A stretch of DNA of 64,000 nt, from positions 248,001-312,000 of the forward strand of contig NZ_FNBB01000002.1 of the NCBI RefSeq assembly GCF_900102105.1, read 5' to 3'. Under the pieces are notes generated by a model. It saw only the letters and a list, made by a program, of their open reading frames with translations, made no database searches and was not told where the DNA came from. The position numbers and the translations under genes were made by a program. Source of the DNA: Agrobacterium pusense (GTDB lineage Bacteria > Pseudomonadota > Alphaproteobacteria > Rhizobiales > Rhizobiaceae). Below are positions 48,991 to 57,389 of the stretch, in pieces; positions within the stretch are counted from its first letter, which is position 1, and each line of letters starts with the position of its first letter.

Positions 48991-49869
48991 GTGAGCGAAA
49001 TCCGACTTTACGTCACCACGACCGAAATCAAGGCCGGTGAAATTCTCGATTTGATGTCGGACTATTTCGGCGAGGAGGATGTTGCGATCGCCACGACCGA
49101 GGTGGACGAGAAGCGTGACATCTGGGAAGCCTCTGTCTATTTGATGGCGGAGCAGGAAGAGGAATTTCGCGAGCGCATCAGTACGCTGCTTGCGCCGGCC
49201 TTTCCGGGCCTTGTCATCGAGAAGGAGATTGTTCCTGATGTCGACTGGATCGCCAAATCGCTTGAAGGTTTGAAGCCTGTCCGGGCAGGGCGTTTCATTG
49301 TTCACGGCGCTCATGATCGCGACAAGGTGCGGCCGAACGATCTGGCCATCGAAATCGAGGCGGGACAGGCTTTCGGCACCGGCCATCATGGCACGACGGC
49401 GGGGTGCCTCGAAATGATCGAAGAGGTTCTGCGCGCGCGGCCCGTGCGCAACGCACTCGATCTCGGCACTGGCAGCGGCGTTCTGGCCATCGCCGTGCGC
49501 AAGATGCGTCCTATTCCCGTGCTTGCGACGGACATCGATCCCGTCGCTGTGAGGGTGGCGAAGGAAAATGTCCGGCTTAACGGCATTGTTTCGGGCATGG
49601 TGCTGGAGACGGCGCCGGGTTTTCACTCGGACGCCTTCCGCAAGCATGGCCCGTTCGATCTCATCATCGCCAATATTCTCGCGCGGCCACTCATCAAGAT
49701 GGCGCCGCAGCTCGTCACGCATCTGGCACCCGGCGGCACTGTCATCCTGTCGGGCATTCTGGCGTCACAGCGCTGGAAGGTGCTTTCCGCCTATAATGGC
49801 GCAAGGCTTTCCCATGTCCGCACCATCTGGCGCAATGCCTGGGTGACGCTGCATCTTCGCAAGGACTGA
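48991..49869 (+). CDS. prmA: Ribosomal protein L11 methyltransferase
   Basis: SAM-dependent trimethylation of ribosomal protein L11. The 292-residue product has an N-terminal L11-binding domain (about 1-95) and a catalytic domain with GQAFGTGHHGTTAGCLEMIE near 128-147, LDLGTGSGVLAIA near 158-170, TDIDPVAVRVAKEN near 181-194 and NILARPLIKMAP near 229-240 (NxL/PPy-like motif). The start is GTG at 48991; an ATG upstream would add 19 unlike residues. GAGG lies 11 bases before the GTG. Confidence 0.95.
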   Translation: MSEIRLYVTTTEIKAGEILDLMSDYFGEEDVAIATTEVDEKRDIWEASVYLMAEQEEEFRERISTLLAPAFPGLVIEKEIVPDVDWIAKSLEGLKPVRAGRFIVHGAHDRDKVRPNDLAIEIEAGQAFGTGHHGTTAGCLEMIEEVLRARPVRNALDLGTGSGVLAIAVRKMRPIPVLATDIDPVAVRVAKENVRLNGIVSGMVLETAPGFHSDAFRKHGPFDLIIANILARPLIKMAPQLVTHLAPGGTVILSGILASQRWKVLSAYNGARLSHVRTIWRNAWVTLHLRKD

Positions 49870-49895
49870 AGCTCTCGCAACATTTATTGCGGACA

Positions 49896-49925
49896 AAAGA
49901 AAAAGGCGGCGCTTTCGCGCCGCCT
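49896..49925 (-). terminator. Terminator of the DUF1127 gene
   Basis: On the minus strand AGGCGGCGC and GCGCCGCCT form a perfect 9-bp stem around GAAA, followed by TTTTTCTTTT. It lies 92 bases after the DUF1127 stop codon and could also close prmA in the other direction. Confidence 0.85.
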
Positions 49926-50016
49926 GAAAACCCGCGAGCCTGGGAGGAGCTCGCTCAAGCGGGTAGACGTATTCCTGTCCGGACGCGGGTAGGGAGGAAT
50001 GTCGCGCCGGATAAAA

Positions 50017-50190
50017 TCAGAATACGTAGCTGGACTTTGCCTTGCGACGCAGATCGGCGCGGTTCATACCGAGCGCTTCGAGCGACTTGTCGTCGAGGTT
50101 CAGAAGGGCGGCGTTGACATGACGGCTGACCTGACGCTCGCGTGCTTCAACGACGCGATCGAAGGCGGTGCGGAGGAAAGATTTTGCCAT
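50017..50190 (-). CDS. DUF1127 family small protein
   Basis: A 57-residue basic protein beginning MAKSFLRTAFDRVVEARE, with the DUF1127 core LNLDDKSLEALGMNRADLRRKAK near 30-52. In Agrobacterium and Rhodobacterales some DUF1127 proteins bind RNA and affect phosphate and C1/N metabolism and small RNA turnover (established knowledge). AAGGA precedes the ATG by 10 bases. Transcription runs left to the terminator at 49896-49925; the 293-base gap to the right holds an unusual palindrome. Too short for many gene callers. Confidence 0.9.
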   Translation of the reverse strand: MAKSFLRTAFDRVVEARERQVSRHVNAALLNLDDKSLEALGMNRADLRRKAKSSYVF

Positions 50191-50293
50191 TGCTTCAAAT
50201 CCTTGTTTGCCAGAAGAGTGTCTCTCTCGCTGTGTTGATCCTGATATAAGCGATGTGTTTTTGTTTGGTTAGAGGGTATATATCAGGGTAGGA

Positions 50294-50308
50294 ATGCATT
50301 TTTTGCAT
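50294..50308. promoter_or_regulatory. Perfect palindrome upstream of the DUF1127 gene
   Basis: ATGCA-TTTTT-TGCAT, a 15-bp inverted repeat of the ATGC-N7-GCAT class bound by LysR-type regulators. It is 104 bases before the DUF1127 start and 175 before the peptidase start. No bound regulator is known. Confidence 0.35.
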
Positions 50309-50483
50309 ATCACTAAGCCTTCAGTATTACTTATTCCGCAAAATATGCCCAATTTATCACCGCAATCCCGGGCATCACTTATGTCTTGAAACCGGCTTTG
50401 TCCGCGTGGCATTGTCGTTGCGCGCCAACGATTTGATGGTGCCGACAAACAGCTTTCTCCATGACAGTTCCCGAAAGATGCCT

Positions 50484-52325
50484 ATGTTCCAGACCTTCGA
50501 AAACAAATCCGCGCCGCAATTCGGCAAGGCTCGCGTCGAGGCGCTGCGCGCCGGTTTCGATGCCCTCGGTATCGATGGGTTTCTGGTGCCGCGTGCCGAT
50601 GAATATCAGGGAGAATATGTGCCTGAGTGCGCGGAGCGCCTCTCATGGTTGACCGGATTTACCGGTTCCGCCGGCATTGCACTGGTAACGCGGAAGGAAG
50701 CGGTGGTATTCGTCGATGGGCGCTATACGACGCAGCTAAGCTCGCAGGTTGACCAGACACTGTTCACTGGTGGTGATCTGGTCGGTGCGCCACCCTCCGT
50801 CTGGCTGGCCGAACATGCTCCAAAGGGTTTCCGGCTTGGTATCGATCCGTGGCTGCACACCGGCGCCGAATTGAAGCGGCTGGAAAAGGCGATCGCCGGC
50901 AAGGGCGGTTCAATCGTTCTTCTGGAAAAGAACCCGCTCGATGCGCTGTGGCAGGATCGTCCCTCCGAACCGCTGGAGCCCGTCGTCATCCAGCCAGAGG
51001 CATTTACCGGCAAGCTGGCGAAGGAGAAGATTGCCTCACTGGCGGAAACCGTTTCCGCAAAGGGGGCGGATGCACTGCTGGTGACCGATCCTTCGTCCAT
51101 CGCCTGGATTTTCAATGTTCGCGGCAACGACGTGCCGCATACACCGCACCCGCTCGCCCGCGCGATCATTTATGCAGATGGCAGGGCCGATATTTTTCTC
51201 GACAAGCGCAAGACCGGCATCGAGGCCGAGGCCTATCTGGCGCAGCTCGCGACACAGTTGCCGCCGTCGAAGATCGCGGATCGCCTGCACGCCATTGCCA
51301 GCGCCAAGGGCCGGGTGATGGTGGATGCCGATCTGACGCCAGTGGCGCTGACCGGCGCAATTACCGCAGCGGGCGGCTCCCTGATCGAGGAAGCCGATCC
51401 AGTCCGTCTGCCCCGCGCGCGCAAGAACAGAGCTGAGCTTGCCGGTTCCGCCGCCGCCCATGTGCAGGATGGGGCGGCCATGGTCGAATATCTCTGCTGG
51501 CTGGATCGCCAGCAGCCCGGCACGGTGACGGAAATCGACGCCGTCAAGGCGCTGGAGGCGGCTCGCGTCAAGGTGGGGCAGGGGCTGCAAAACCCGCTCA
51601 AGGATGTCTCTTTCGACACGATTTCCGGGGCCGGCGCACATGCCGCCATCATCCATTACCGCGTTACGACAGATACGGATCGCACACTTGCCGATGGTGA
51701 GATGTTCCTCGTCGATTCCGGTGCGCAATATGTCAACGGCACCACGGACATCACCCGCACCGTTGCCGTCGGCAGCGTTCCGGAGGAGCAGAAGCGCTTC
51801 TTCACGCTGGTCCTGAAGGGCATGATCGGCATAAGCACCGCACGGTTTCCAAAGGGAACGCGCGGTTGCGATCTCGATCCGCTGGCGCGCATCGCTCTCT
51901 GGAAAGCTGGCGCGGATTATGCCCACGGCACCGGCCACGGTGTCGGTTCCTATCTTTCGGTGCATGAGGGGCCGCAGCGCATTTCGCGGCTGTCGACACA
52001 GGAGCTTTTGCCCGGCATGATCCTGTCGAACGAGCCGGGTTATTATCGTCCCGGTGCCTTCGGCATCCGTATCGAAAACCTTATCTATGTGCGCGAGGCG
52101 GAGGAGGTGGCCGGAGGCGACCAGCCGATGTTCTCTTTCGAGACGCTGACATGGTGCCCCATTGACCGAAGGCTGGTGGTCGCCGCACTTTTAACTGACG
52201 AGGAGCTCAACTGGCTAAATGCCTACCACGCAGGCGTGCTGGAGAAGCTTTCTCCCCTGATAACCGACGAAGAAGTCAAGGCGTGGCTCGTTGCGGCGAC
52301 CAAGCCATTGGAGCGGGTTGCTTAA
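50484..52325 (+). CDS. Xaa-Pro aminopeptidase (aminopeptidase P family, three-domain)
   Basis: Metalloenzyme releasing the N-terminal residue when proline is second. At 613 residues it is the long three-domain form known from plants, animals and many alphaproteobacteria: two creatinase-N-like domains (about 10-160 and 165-320) and a pita-bread catalytic domain from about 325. The metal ligands are in FLVDSGAQY (Asp), TDITRT (Asp), GTGHGVGSYLSVHEGP (His) and the final ILSNEPG...YV and ENLIYV segments (Glu). The ATG at 50484 follows GAAAGATG; one two codons earlier is possible. The gene converges with azlD, sharing stop-codon bases. Confidence 0.93.
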   Translation: MFQTFENKSAPQFGKARVEALRAGFDALGIDGFLVPRADEYQGEYVPECAERLSWLTGFTGSAGIALVTRKEAVVFVDGRYTTQLSSQVDQTLFTGGDLVGAPPSVWLAEHAPKGFRLGIDPWLHTGAELKRLEKAIAGKGGSIVLLEKNPLDALWQDRPSEPLEPVVIQPEAFTGKLAKEKIASLAETVSAKGADALLVTDPSSIAWIFNVRGNDVPHTPHPLARAIIYADGRADIFLDKRKTGIEAEAYLAQLATQLPPSKIADRLHAIASAKGRVMVDADLTPVALTGAITAAGGSLIEEADPVRLPRARKNRAELAGSAAAHVQDGAAMVEYLCWLDRQQPGTVTEIDAVKALEAARVKVGQGLQNPLKDVSFDTISGAGAHAAIIHYRVTTDTDRTLADGEMFLVDSGAQYVNGTTDITRTVAVGSVPEEQKRFFTLVLKGMIGISTARFPKGTRGCDLDPLARIALWKAGADYAHGTGHGVGSYLSVHEGPQRISRLSTQELLPGMILSNEPGYYRPGAFGIRIENLIYVREAEEVAGGDQPMFSFETLTWCPIDRRLVVAALLTDEELNWLNAYHAGVLEKLSPLITDEEVKAWLVAATKPLERVA

Positions 52326-52636
52326 AGCAGCCCGAAATGCCGGATGGCGATGACGATGGCCCAGCCGATGGCGAGCATCGTCAGGCCGGGAAAGCGCAGG
52401 CAGACCAGAAGGGCGCCCACCATGCCGATCTTCACCTCGTATCCGCCTTCAAAAAAGGCGGGTGCGACGAGTGTGGTGAGAACCGCCACGGGAACGGCGT
52501 TCAGGCCCGCCTCCATCCGCGGCGGGATGGATTTCATCCGCGTCATCAACACATAACCGCCGATGCGGGTGAGATAGGTGGCGATGGCGGCGAGTGCGAT
52601 CAGGAAAATCGTATCTGCGTGCAGAACGTTACTCAT
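52322..52636 (-). CDS. azlD: AzlD family branched-chain amino acid transport subunit
   Basis: Small subunit of an AzlCD-type exporter. The 104-residue product has four hydrophobic segments and the family start FLIALAAIATYLTRIGGYVLM, followed by YVP-like AVPVAVLTTLVAPAFF near 48-63. It overlaps azlC by four bases (ATGA) and its stop shares bases with the convergent aminopeptidase gene. Confidence 0.93.
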   Translation of the reverse strand: MSNVLHADTIFLIALAAIATYLTRIGGYVLMTRMKSIPPRMEAGLNAVPVAVLTTLVAPAFFEGGYEVKIGMVGALLVCLRFPGLTMLAIGWAIVIAIRHFGLL

Positions 52637-53352
52637 GGCGTTTCCACCCCATTCTCAGAATTCGTCGCGCCATTCGGTTTCGGCGGATAGAGGACCGCGA
52701 CGAGAATTCCGGCGACGGCGCCGAGACTGACATGCCACGGCGAACCGACGATGTGATAGGCAACCGTTGCGCCGACTGCACTTGCCAGCATGACAGGGTA
52801 GAAATTTTCTCGCTGACGGAAGCTCAGCACCATGCCCATGAAGTAGATCGGGAGCAGGACATCGAGACCGATGGCTTTCGGGTCGCCGATCATATTGCCG
52901 AGCGATGCGCCGAGAATGGTCATGGCCAGCCACAGCACATAAACGGGTGCCGCAAAGCCCATGTACCAGGAAAAGCCCACCGTGCCGGAATTTTCGTATT
53001 TCCTCACCGATTCGGCGAATTGCGGATCCACCAGCACGAAGAAACCCGCGGCCTTCTGCAGGAATGACCAGTTCGAGATCATTCGGGCGATGGCGGCGGA
53101 ATAGAGGATATGGCGGAAATTGACGGCGAACACGGAAAGAACGATCAGCCAGGGGGCAACCTTCTGGCCGAACAGTTCGATACCGACGAGCTGGCTTGCG
53201 CCGGCGTAGACGGTGCCGCTCATGATCGTGGCTTCGGTGACGCTCAGCCCGTTATCGACCGCGACCGCGCCGAACAGCGCACCGAAAGGGGCGGCGGAGA
53301 GGGCGATCGGGAAACCGCCCTTCAATCCCTCGCGAAAATCTTTATTGAACAT
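52633..53352 (-). CDS. azlC: AzlC family ABC-independent branched-chain amino acid exporter
   Basis: Large subunit of the AzlCD exporter, 239 residues with about seven hydrophobic spans. Family signatures: GFPIALSAAPFGALFGAVA near 13-31, SGTVYAGASQLVGIELF near 44-60 and NFRHILYSAAIA near 79-90. The start at 53352 was chosen because AAGGAG lies 8 bases upstream; a longer frame adds 20 unlike residues. AzlCD homologues in Bacillus and E. coli (YgaZH) export valine and leucine or their analogues (family knowledge). Confidence 0.93.
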   Translation of the reverse strand: MFNKDFREGLKGGFPIALSAAPFGALFGAVAVDNGLSVTEATIMSGTVYAGASQLVGIELFGQKVAPWLIVLSVFAVNFRHILYSAAIARMISNWSFLQKAAGFFVLVDPQFAESVRKYENSGTVGFSWYMGFAAPVYVLWLAMTILGASLGNMIGDPKAIGLDVLLPIYFMGMVLSFRQRENFYPVMLASAVGATVAYHIVGSPWHVSLGAVAGILVAVLYPPKPNGATNSENGVETP

Positions 53353-53519
53353 CTCTGGAACTCCTTGCCGCCGCTCTATCGCCGTCCCGTCCGACTGGCA
53401 AACGAATTGCATGAATGGATCGATTGATTAACTTGAAGCTTCCGTTACGGTATGGTGCCGGGCGGGCGGTCTCATCGCCCTCTTCCGGCGCCGCTGAACA
53501 ATCTGACCATGGAAGATCG

Positions 53520-53756
53520 ATGCTGGAGAAGCAGGAGAAGGCCGCGTTGGCCGCACGTGTCCGGGACTATCTTGCCCGGGAAGCCGAAGCTGAAATCGGC
53601 CTTCTGCAGGCGGAAATCTTCGTGGATTTTCTGGCGGAGGAATTGGGATATGTGTTCTACAATCAGGGGCTTCGCGATGCGCAGGCGGCGATCCTGAGAC
53701 GTCTTGAGGACGCGGCGGGGGATATAGACGTGCTGGAAAAACCGAAGCCGCGCTGA
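53520..53756 (+). CDS. DUF2164 family protein
   Basis: A 78-residue protein of unknown function. The family core is recognisable: EKAALAARVRDYLAREAEAEIGLLQAEIFVDFLAEELGYVFYNQGLRDAQAAI spans about 5-57 (written here as the segments EKAALAARVR, EIGLLQAEIFVDFLAEELG and VFYNQGLRDA). It is predicted mainly alpha-helical. The start at 53520 was chosen for family length; the frame is open 105 bases further up. It is divergent from azlC, with a 167-base gap. Confidence 0.85.
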   Translation: MLEKQEKAALAARVRDYLAREAEAEIGLLQAEIFVDFLAEELGYVFYNQGLRDAQAAILRRLEDAAGDIDVLEKPKPR

Positions 53757-53836
53757 TGCACCCACCGCGCAGAGGCCTATCAAAAGGGCTCCTGTGGCGA
53801 GCACGGCAATCGGTAAAGTGGTAGGCACAGCTCCCT

Positions 53837-54463
53837 TTAATCGCGCAAGATGTCGCGGCTTTTAAGAATGATTGCGCCTTTTTCACGCATCGTCGCAATC
53901 GCGGCCTTTATACCCTGCGGGTCGATGCCGCGGCTCGCATCTTCGATGAAGCGGACCTTGACGCCGGGCAGCATGTCCAGCGCATCGAGCACCGAAAAAC
54001 TGACGCAATAATCGGTGGCGAGGCCACAGACATCGAGTTGCGTCACGCCCTGTCGGGTCAGATAATCGGAAAGCCCCGTCGTCGCGCCCTGGTCATTGTC
54101 GCGAAAGGCGGAATAGCTGTCGACAGCGGGGTTTTCGCCTTTCTGCTGAATGTAGTCGAAAGCTTCCGTCTTCAGATCCGGGTGGAATTCCGCATCCGCC
54201 GTGCCCTGCACGCAATGGTCGGGCCACATCATCTGCGGTTTGCCGGAGAGTTCGCCCATGTCGAAGGGTTTCTTGCCGGGATGCTGCGAGGCGAAACTGC
54301 CGTGGTTTTCCGGGTGCCAGTCCTGCGAGGCGACGATGAGGTCGTAGCCGCCATTGTCGATCAGGGCATTGGCAGTGGGCACGACCTTGTCTCCATCGGC
54401 AACGGCCAGATTGCCGCCCGGGCAGAAACCGTTCTGAATATCGATGAGCAGCAACGCCTTCAT
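53837..54463 (-). CDS. pncA: Nicotinamidase
   Basis: Hydrolyses nicotinamide to nicotinate for NAD salvage; it also activates pyrazinamide in mycobacteria. The 208-residue isochorismatase-fold protein has the catalytic Asp in LLIDIQNGF (about D8), the metal-site DWHPENHGSF near 48-57, the WPDHCVQGT loop near 79-87 and DVCGLATDYCVSFS near 145-158, which includes the nucleophilic Cys. The ATG follows GGGAGG. A 451-base gap lies upstream. Confidence 0.95.
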   Translation of the reverse strand: MKALLLIDIQNGFCPGGNLAVADGDKVVPTANALIDNGGYDLIVASQDWHPENHGSFASQHPGKKPFDMGELSGKPQMMWPDHCVQGTADAEFHPDLKTEAFDYIQQKGENPAVDSYSAFRDNDQGATTGLSDYLTRQGVTQLDVCGLATDYCVSFSVLDALDMLPGVKVRFIEDASRGIDPQGIKAAIATMREKGAIILKSRDILRD

Positions 54464-54914
54464 GATGGCCTCCCTTTTCCGGGCAGGATGCCAAGCTGCT
54501 CCTGGGGGATCAAGCCTTTTTCCGCCTGCCCGGCATGTGCTGTGGTGGGGAGCAGCGACCTTTCATGTCGCACTCCTGCCGCATTTCCAGCAAATTTCCG
54601 GCAAAGTCGGAAATTACCTGACAATACGGCGGAAATTTTTCAAGGCCAATGACGCCATTAGGGCGCTTCCCCGGGACCACGCGGTGCACAGGCATCCGGT
54701 ATCCGCGTAAGTCATTGTTTTGCCTTAGCGCCACAATGCGCAGACCTTAACGAAATATTTTTGCAGGGACTCGTAAACACTTTGGTTACCATAATTCGTC
54801 ATGCTTCGAACCAGTCAGTTCCGAAAGCGGCCCGGTGTTCGCCCGTTCTTCGGATGTCCCAAAATCCCTCCGGCGTCGGCCGGGTATGCGTGAACGGTTC
54901 GAGTAACGAGTATC
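54464..54914. other. Gap with no convincing gene between pncA and the DUF2778 gene
   Basis: Holds the divergent promoters of pncA and the DUF2778 gene. The AT-rich stretch at 54730-54800 is the most promoter-like part. A 25-codon frame at 54725-54802 (minus) lacks a ribosome-binding site. Several Gly-Cys-rich frames reading across are incoherent. I see no RNA gene. Confidence 0.5.
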
Positions 54915-56201
54915 ATGGCGTTTTCTGCTGCGGCCTATAACGGCGCCGGTCTTGCCGGTTCGCATTCCCTCAAGAGAGGCAAATCCTTTTCGTTCGGGCG
55001 AATGTCGGCGCTTCTTGGTGGCGGTGCCTTTGCCGGCATTTTTGCCTTTGCCGCTTTCGCTTCGCTGCACGGCATGGCCGCCGCCTCGCATGGCGTCGGA
55101 CAATTTGAAAAGACCCTTGTGGCAAGGCTGGATACCGCCGAGGCGGCGATTGCCCGCACGGCGGCGCGTGATATTCACGTCCGCAAGTTTTCCCGCCTGA
55201 GCGACCACAGTCACGGCCAGCAGAAGGCCGTCCGCCTTGCCGGCATCATGCCGGAGATCGGCGCGAAAGAATTCGGCGAACGATTCGGCGCGGCGGCAAA
55301 CGCCAAAGGACAGGCGACCGTCAAGGAACTTGCCGCGCTTCAGCCTTCCGCAATCGTCGATTCGGCGCTTGGACGCACCTCCGAGGTTGCCTATCAGAGC
55401 GCCGTTCCGCAGCATCCGGCATTCGAAGTGGCGCTGGCCCGACCGCAGGTCGAGGAAGAGGCAAGCAGTCTGCTTCCCGACGACGTGCCGCTGCCGAGCT
55501 TCAGACCTGATGTCGCGACAGCTCAAACGGTCGAGCCGTCACCGCGTCCTGCGGCAACTGCCAAGGCGGATGAGCGCGTTCCCGCTGTCGCCTCTGCGTC
55601 TGCTTTCGATGCGCCGGTTCCGCTGCGGGCGCCGCAGGCGCCAAAACAGAGCACCGGCGCCATGCTGGCCTTCGCGAAACCGGATAATCCGATGCGTGAG
55701 CCAAGCAAGATGGATGCGGTTCCGTGGCCTGACCGTGGCAATGGCACGGCGATCTACGATATCTCTTCCGGCGTGGTGCACATGCCGAATGGCGAGAAAC
55801 TGGAAGCGCATTCCGGTATCGGCAAGATGCGCGACAATCCCGATTATGTTCACGTCAAGATGCGCGGGTCCACACCGCCTTCAAGCTACAAGCTGACAAT
55901 GCGCGAGGCGCGCTTCCACGGCGTTGAAGCCATTCGCCTGACGCCGGAAAACGGTGTCAATCCGCACGGCCGCGACGGGCTTCTTGCTCATACATACATG
56001 CTGGCGAAACGCGGCGAATCCAATGGCTGCGTTGTGTTCCGCGACTATTCCCGCTTCCTCGCGGCCTTCAAGCGCGGTGAGGTCAAGCGCATGGTGGTCG
56101 TGCCGAAGCTGAACGGCAACCGCCCGACGCTCGCGAGCAGCGGTGGTAAAAGCGGCGGCAAGACGCTGCTCGGCATGTTCTCGCGCGGCAGCGACTCGTG
56201 A
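54915..56201 (+). CDS. Membrane-anchored DUF2778 (Tlde1-like L,D-transpeptidase-type) protein
   Basis: A 428-residue protein with one N-terminal membrane span about 29-52 (MSALLGGGAFAGIFAFAAFASLH region), a long Pro/Ala-rich linker about 150-275, and a C-terminal DUF2778 domain about 275-400. The domain carries the active-site pattern HTYMLAKRGESNGCVVF with His about 359 and Cys about 372, as in Tlde1 peptidoglycan-modifying effectors and related L,D-transpeptidase-like enzymes. Unlike type VI effectors, it has its own membrane anchor and no immunity gene or secretion locus nearby. A role in periplasmic peptide cleavage or exchange is inferred. The start at 54915 has GAGTAACGAG ahead, a weak SD. 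Confidence 0.8.
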   Translation: MAFSAAAYNGAGLAGSHSLKRGKSFSFGRMSALLGGGAFAGIFAFAAFASLHGMAAASHGVGQFEKTLVARLDTAEAAIARTAARDIHVRKFSRLSDHSHGQQKAVRLAGIMPEIGAKEFGERFGAAANAKGQATVKELAALQPSAIVDSALGRTSEVAYQSAVPQHPAFEVALARPQVEEEASSLLPDDVPLPSFRPDVATAQTVEPSPRPAATAKADERVPAVASASAFDAPVPLRAPQAPKQSTGAMLAFAKPDNPMREPSKMDAVPWPDRGNGTAIYDISSGVVHMPNGEKLEAHSGIGKMRDNPDYVHVKMRGSTPPSSYKLTMREARFHGVEAIRLTPENGVNPHGRDGLLAHTYMLAKRGESNGCVVFRDYSRFLAAFKRGEVKRMVVVPKLNGNRPTLASSGGKSGGKTLLGMFSRGSDS

Positions 56202-56233
56202 CTGCGCGAATATTTAACGGCTGCGCCGCTGCG

Positions 56234-56638
56234 TCAGCACCATGCCGGCAGAATGAGCAGGATGCCGAGAGCGCTGGCCCAGATTTTCGGCGGATGATCG
56301 CTGAAAAGATCGAGCATCACACCTGAGACCATCTGGCCGCTTATGACCAGAAGCGCGGTGTTGACCGCGCCGATGCGGGGGATGAGCCAGCTTCCCGAAG
56401 CGATGAAGACGACGCCGATGGGGCCGCCGATAAAGGCAAGCCAAGGTGCATCGGCCGCACCCGGTGGAATGAGGCCGCCGACAACGAGTCCGATCACGGT
56501 CAGCACGGCAAAACCGACGATGTGATTCCAGAAAGACGCGATGAGCGGCGAGTTTGACAGGCTGAGTCGGCCGTTGATCTGGCGGCTCAGCGCCACGAAG
56601 ACGCCGCCGGTAAAGGCCATGGCGATCCAGACGATCAT
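56234..56638 (-). CDS. YdcZ-type DMT half-transporter subunit 1
   Basis: A 134-residue integral membrane protein with four hydrophobic spans of the DUF606/YdcZ family. It starts MIVWIAMAFTGGVFVALS and contains the repeat signature GGPIGVVFIASGSWLIPRIG near 77-96. It is half the size of an EamA transporter. The start at 56638 was chosen because it overlaps the next gene by ATGA; a longer frame adds 13 residues. Together with the adjacent paralogue it probably forms a heterodimeric carrier of unknown substrate. Confidence 0.85.
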   Translation of the reverse strand: MIVWIAMAFTGGVFVALSRQINGRLSLSNSPLIASFWNHIVGFAVLTVIGLVVGGLIPPGAADAPWLAFIGGPIGVVFIASGSWLIPRIGAVNTALLVISGQMVSGVMLDLFSDHPPKIWASALGILLILPAWC

Positions 56639-57117
56639 GCCGTTCTCCCGACAAGGATGATGAGTGCGCTGCCGCACAGAATGAGCGCCACTGCCGCCAT
56701 GTCCCGAAGGTCCGGCTTTCTTCTGGGCAGTCCGAACAGACCGAAAATATCAGCCAGAAGGCTGAAGATGACCTGTCCACCAAGTCCGAGCGCAATGGTT
56801 CCCGAAAGCGCCAGCGGTGAATTGACGGCGGTGGAGGTGAGGATGACGATCGCGGCACCCACAACGCCGCCGCAATAGGCCCAGAGCGGCGCTTTCGGTT
56901 TTGCCGGGGCCGAAAGGTCTTTCTTCGAACGCATGATAGCCAGATAGACCAGCGCCGCCACCGTGCCGGTGCCGTGCGCCGTCCAGGAAGAAAACAGCGC
57001 GTTGCCGTAATGGGCGAGCTGTCCGTTGAAATGCACCATCAGCGTCAAAAGACAACCGCTGGCGAAGGCGGCGGCGAGATGCAGCGGATTCAGGCGTGGA
57101 TGCGTCGTGTCTGTCAT
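56635..57117 (-). CDS. YdcZ-type DMT half-transporter subunit 2
   Basis: A 160-residue membrane protein with four to five hydrophobic spans, of the same DUF606/YdcZ family. It has a polar 12-residue N-terminus (MTDTTHPRLNPLH) and the segments FNGQLAHYGNALFSSW and APLWAYCGGVVGAAIVILTS, which are typical of the family. It precedes subunit 1 by a four-base overlap, so both are made from one message. Such split pairs with opposite membrane topology are known from small multidrug-resistance-like transporters. Confidence 0.85.
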   Translation of the reverse strand: MTDTTHPRLNPLHLAAAFASGCLLTLMVHFNGQLAHYGNALFSSWTAHGTGTVAALVYLAIMRSKKDLSAPAKPKAPLWAYCGGVVGAAIVILTSTAVNSPLALSGTIALGLGGQVIFSLLADIFGLFGLPRRKPDLRDMAAVALILCGSALIILVGRTA

Positions 57118-57259
57118 GTCGGATCGGAAAAGCTGAAGATGGATACGAGCTTTAGCCCATCTGCGCCTGAATCGGAATCGAATTGCGAGAGCTGGCGGAT
57201 TTGGACGAGATTATCCTGAGCGTTGCGGAACAAGCGATGTGGCTACGCATTATTGCAGC

Positions 57260-57379
57260 ATGAAGAAAACGACACGCAAACCGTTGAACCGGATGACGAT
57301 TTTCGTCGTCTCGATTTTTATTGTCGGAGCCGTTGTGGCGGCAATTTATCTCATCGGCTTCACGCCCGGCGAAGTGTAA
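57260..57379 (+). CDS. 39-residue single-span membrane protein
   Basis: Encodes a peptide starting MKKTTRKPLNRMTIFVVS and ending GFTPGEV: a strongly basic head of 12 residues followed by a 20-residue hydrophobic span, the standard pattern of a small N-in membrane protein. The nearest ribosome-binding site is weak, but an 8-codon frame (57237-57263, GGAA upstream) ends in a TGA overlapping its ATG, which could couple translation. It converges with the GT25 gene, 11 bases apart. Function unknown. Confidence 0.55.
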   Translation: MKKTTRKPLNRMTIFVVSIFIVGAVVAAIYLIGFTPGEV

Positions 57380-57389
57380 GACGGAGCGA

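Noticed and set aside
53472-53828. A 118-codon minus-strand GTG frame with a hydrophobic start, between DUF2164 and pncA
   Set aside because: Four fifths of it is antisense to the DUF2164 gene and the remaining part has no credible ribosome-binding site.
54725-54802. A 25-codon minus-strand frame
   Set aside because: No Shine-Dalgarno and no hydrophobic or conserved pattern; likely chance in AT-rich sequence.
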